Of a stretch of 64,000 bases of DNA, positions 61,548 through 64,000 are shown in pieces; position 1 is the first letter of the stretch; every line of letters begins with the position of its first letter. The notes beneath the pieces were generated by a model. It was given only the letters and a program-made list of their open reading frames with translations, was not told where the DNA came from and did not search any database. Source of the DNA: JACVCJ01 sp052437175. GTDB taxonomy: Bacteria; Bacteroidota; Bacteroidia; CAIKAF01. The position numbers and the translations under genes were made by a program. The stretch covers positions 1 through 64,000 of the forward strand of contig JBQVOK010000007.1 in the NCBI GenBank assembly GCA_052437175.1, in the 5' to 3' direction.

Positions 61548-62216
61548 GTGCTATCCTTTCTTCGCTATATATGGAGTTTTGTGCTGGGAGTGAAACTGGA
61601 GGAATACGAAAGTTCCGTCAGCGGACCGCTGGAACTCTGGCTGGTAAACGGCCGTAAAGTGCTGAATTCGGCACACGCGAACTATTCCTACGATTCGCTG
61701 CACCGTGTATTCCGTAAAACCTTCCGGGCGCTGGACCTGGCCTCTGCTCCTCCCCGGAAAGTGCTGGTACTGGGCTTCGGAGCGGGTTCCGTAGCGTCTA
61801 TTTTGCACAAAGAGTATGCTTTCGACTGCCATATTACGGGCGTAGACCTCGATCCGCTGCTGTTTCGCATTGCCGCGGAACATTTTGGCATGCAGCCCTC
61901 CGCCAGTCTACAGCTGCACACAGCCGATGCCCTGCTTTTTATGCAGCAGGAAAAGCAGCTGTACGATCTGCTGGTGCTGGATATTTTTGTGGATGCCGCT
62001 GTGCCCGTTTCCGTCACTACGGCCCCCTTTCTGCAGAACTGCCTGGATGCCCTGCTGCCCGGCGGACGTTTTATTATGAACTTTATCGTTTCGGATACAG
62101 ACAGCAAACAAAAGTTCGAAAATGTATACAGCTTTCTGAAGGCACAAAACGTACAGCTCCGGGTACTGCATCCCCTGCCCGGAAATGCCGTGCTCTGCTT
62201 CAGGAAAACTACTTAG
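61548..62216 (+). CDS. Spermidine synthase-like methyltransferase fold protein
   Basis: The 222-aa product starts at GTG. It has a Rossmann-type nucleoside-binding core: KVLVLGFGAGSVASIL near residue 70, then CHITGVDLDPLLFRIAAEHF and LHTADALLFMQQ. A catalytic-type Asp occurs in YDLLVLDIFVDAAVP, followed by LLPGGRFIMNF. This is the arrangement of spermidine synthase-like proteins lacking the N-terminal tetramerisation domain; many such orphans have unknown substrates. The stop overlaps the convergent adhesin stop by 4 nt (TTAG shared). It is divergent from the ABC ATPase gene, 66 nt away. Confidence 0.82.
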   Translation: MLSFLRYIWSFVLGVKLEEYESSVSGPLELWLVNGRKVLNSAHANYSYDSLHRVFRKTFRALDLASAPPRKVLVLGFGAGSVASILHKEYAFDCHITGVDLDPLLFRIAAEHFGMQPSASLQLHTADALLFMQQEKQLYDLLVLDIFVDAAVPVSVTTAPFLQNCLDALLPGGRFIMNFIVSDTDSKQKFENVYSFLKAQNVQLRVLHPLPGNAVLCFRKTT

Positions 62217-64000
62217 CGAAGCAGGTTTACATGTCCGAACAGCTGTTCGCTTTTGTTATTGCTGAACTGTACATTGATCTTATATACGTACACGTCCTGC
62301 TTGGCGGGCGCACCGCGGAAGAAGCCGTCCCAGCCCGTATCGATATCGGTAGAATGGAATACCACTTCACCCCAGCGGTCAAAAATATACATCTCAAAAT
62401 TCTTCACTTTGGTGGACGAGGCCGCAAAGACCTCGTTGAGGCCATCTCCGTCGGGTGTAAAGGTATTCGGGATAAAGAAGGTATTGATGATCTCGATCAG
62501 GGCATCCGCTTCGGCCGTACAGCCATTGGCATCAGTTACAAGTATTTCGTAACGGGTATTGCGTTCGGGCCAGGCATAGGTGGCAAGACAGGTGCTGCAG
62601 CTCACCGTTTCACCCGGGGTCCATTCATACAGGTAAAAGCCGTTCCCCCCGCTTACCTGTGGCGACAGGAACACACTGTCACCGGCGTACACTTCCATAT
62701 ACAGGTCCAGCAGCACGTTCAGCGGCGGCGGCTCGGCTACACTTGCCGTTGCGGTGATCACGCAGCCATTGGCATCGGTCACCGTAAGCGTATAGGACCC
62801 GGCCGTTCCGCTGTAGCCCGGCGCGGCACTTCCGTCCGACCAGCTGTATACGTATACCGGGGTGCCGCCCGTAACGGTACTGGTGATCTGTCCGTCGGCA
62901 TAGCCGTAACAGCTTACATCTTCCGGCTGAAGGGTAAGCTGAAGCGGAGCTGGCTCATTGACCGTAACGGCATCGCTCACCTGGCAACCGTTCGAATCAC
63001 TGACCAGGACCGTATAGCTGCCCGGTGGCAGATTGCTCACCGTTGCCGTGTTGGCGCCGTTCGACCAGCTGTAGGTATAAGATGGCGTTCCGCCCTGGGC
63101 CGATACCGTTATCACAGCATCAGAAGCGCCGAAACAGCTGATATCATTGGTAAGTCCCGCAGATGCATTCAGGGGCCCGGGCTCTTCGATCGTAGCCGAG
63201 GCAAAGGCCGCACAACCGTTCATGTCCAGCACAGAGACCGTATAAGTACCTCCGGACAGGTTCCCGATGGAGGTTGTGGAAGCTCCGCTCGACCAACTGA
63301 AGGTATAGGGCGAGGTGCCCCCGCTTGCCGAAGCATTGGCATAGCCGTTGGAATACCCATAGCAGGTAACATCGCGCGTGGAATCCACCTCTGCGTTCAG
63401 CAGACCGGGCTCCAGCACCTGTGCCTGCGCGCTCAGCGTACAGGCATTGGCGTCGGTAACCGTAACGGTATACATGCCTGCGGTAAGGCCGTTCGCTGTA
63501 CTGCCGGATGCACCATTGCTCCAGGAATACGTATACGTACCTGTTCCGCCCGAAGCGGCAGCGGTAGCACTTCCGTTATTGCCACCCATACAGTGTACAT
63601 GACTTATATTTGTTATCTGCAGGGCAAGCGCTGCGGGTTCCAGCACCGATACGTTCGCAGAGGCTGTACAGCCGTTCGCGTCCGTTACCTGCACCGTGTA
63701 CATGCCTACGGACAAATTGCTTAACGTATCCCCGGCAAAACCGTTATTCCAAAGGAAGGTATAAGGCCCTACTCCACCCTGTGGAGCTGCAAAAACAACA
63801 CCGTCGCTTCCGCCATTACAGGATACATTGTTCAGGGTATTCGGAATGGCCAGCAGTGGCGTCGGTTGTGTAAGCGTTACCGTAGCGGATATTGTACAAC
63901 CATTGGCATCGGTCACCTGTACGGTATACGTACCGGCGGCGAGACCCGTGGCCACAGCCTGGGTCGAACCCGACGACCATGCATATACGTAAGGTGCGGT
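62213..64000 (-). CDS. SprB-like repeat adhesin with T9SS type B sorting domain, partial (N-terminus off the right edge)
   Basis: About 595 residues are visible, and the frame stays open to the window edge. Five full SprB-type repeats of ~80 residues and part of a sixth are seen. Each has a Cys near its start and the pattern SxGGTxxYTYSWSNG, followed by YTVxVxDxNGC. Next is a PKD-like domain with a CSTC pair, then the gliding-motility C-terminal domain: FIPNTFTPDGDGLNEVF, then FDRWGEVVFHS and GWDGFFRG, ending in the Arg-terminated strand FGHVNLLR. That domain directs type IX secretion and surface attachment. The protein is probably a cell-surface adhesin. It implies the organism has a T9SS. 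Confidence 0.92.
   Translation of the reverse strand, partial: TAPYVYAWSSGSTQAVATGLAAGTYTVQVTDANGCTISATVTLTQPTPLLAIPNTLNNVSCNGGSDGVVFAAPQGGVGPYTFLWNNGFAGDTLSNLSVGMYTVQVTDANGCTASANVSVLEPAALALQITNISHVHCMGGNNGSATAAASGGTGTYTYSWSNGASGSTANGLTAGMYTVTVTDANACTLSAQAQVLEPGLLNAEVDSTRDVTCYGYSNGYANASASGGTSPYTFSWSSGASTTSIGNLSGGTYTVSVLDMNGCAAFASATIEEPGPLNASAGLTNDISCFGASDAVITVSAQGGTPSYTYSWSNGANTATVSNLPPGSYTVLVSDSNGCQVSDAVTVNEPAPLQLTLQPEDVSCYGYADGQITSTVTGGTPVYVYSWSDGSAAPGYSGTAGSYTLTVTDANGCVITATASVAEPPPLNVLLDLYMEVYAGDSVFLSPQVSGGNGFYLYEWTPGETVSCSTCLATYAWPERNTRYEILVTDANGCTAEADALIEIINTFFIPNTFTPDGDGLNEVFAASSTKVKNFEMYIFDRWGEVVFHSTDIDTGWDGFFRGAPAKQDVYVYKINVQFSNNKSEQLFGHVNLLR

Noticed and set aside
62213..63955. Reading the adhesin as a complete gene starting at 63955
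   Set aside because: The frame continues with SprB-repeat sequence up to the window edge, so the gene is truncated by the window.
1..64000. CRISPR arrays, tRNA, rRNA, prophage or integrase genes
   Set aside because: No regular direct-repeat array with unique spacers, tRNA cloverleaf, rRNA segment, integrase or phage structural gene was recognised while reading both strands.

Overview
The window looks like chromosome of a Bacteroidota bacterium, most likely Chitinophagaceae. The grounds are a gliding-motility/type IX secretion adhesin at the right end (SprB-like repeats plus a type B C-terminal sorting domain), giant Bacteroidota-style RHS proteins with AQPNIPNI-type mature N-termini, cyanophycin genes next to Ku/LigD, a DUF4142 lipoprotein, and TAnnTTTG-type promoter candidates. 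The housekeeping DNA is fairly GC-rich; two RHS tips are strikingly AT-rich.

Layout. (1) 1-911 is the 5' end of a 382-aa secreted-protein gene that continues off the left edge; it is a near-identical copy of the gene at 31896-33044. (2) 1.2-15.3 kb is a stress-survival block: FMN reductase, general-stress SDR, an uncharacterised protein with a small membrane partner, an operon cphA-cphB-mscS (cyanophycin synthesis, its hydrolysis, and a mechanosensitive channel), a manganese catalase, a ku-ligD NHEJ operon, a DUF4142 lipoprotein, a DUF6496 protein, and two paralogous tiny basic proteins near its two ends. (3) 15.5-50.9 kb, all on the minus strand, holds two tandem paralogous three-gene cassettes. 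Each reads, in transcription order, a 382-aa secreted FN3-like protein, a ~2,215-aa SpvB/TcB-like shell protein, then a ~3,050-aa YD-repeat RHS protein. Together with the fragment at 1-911 there are three copies of the leading gene. The first ~2,770 residues of the two RHS proteins are collinear, while the C-terminal tips are unrelated and AT-rich. A small AT-rich gene follows one tip (immunity candidate); the other cassette ends in a strong terminator. (4) 51.3-64 kb is mainly housekeeping: a small secreted protein, gmhA, an operon of an MFS exporter-ligA-cinA, heme A synthase with a hemolysin III-family protein, an ABC ATPase with a membrane protein, a spermidine-synthase-like methyltransferase, and the C-terminal part of the adhesin.

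How the parts may work together. The cyanophycin operon stores and remobilises nitrogen. Ku/LigD, Mn catalase, the SDR and DUF4142 fit desiccation or stationary-phase survival. The repeated three-gene cassettes are the best candidate for a poorly described system: what looks like a two-chain RHS cocoon (an SpvB-side chain and an RHS-core chain, each with an export signal) plus a dedicated small secreted partner, with carbohydrate-binding-like beta-sandwich modules inserted just before the variable tip. Function is inferred, not shown.
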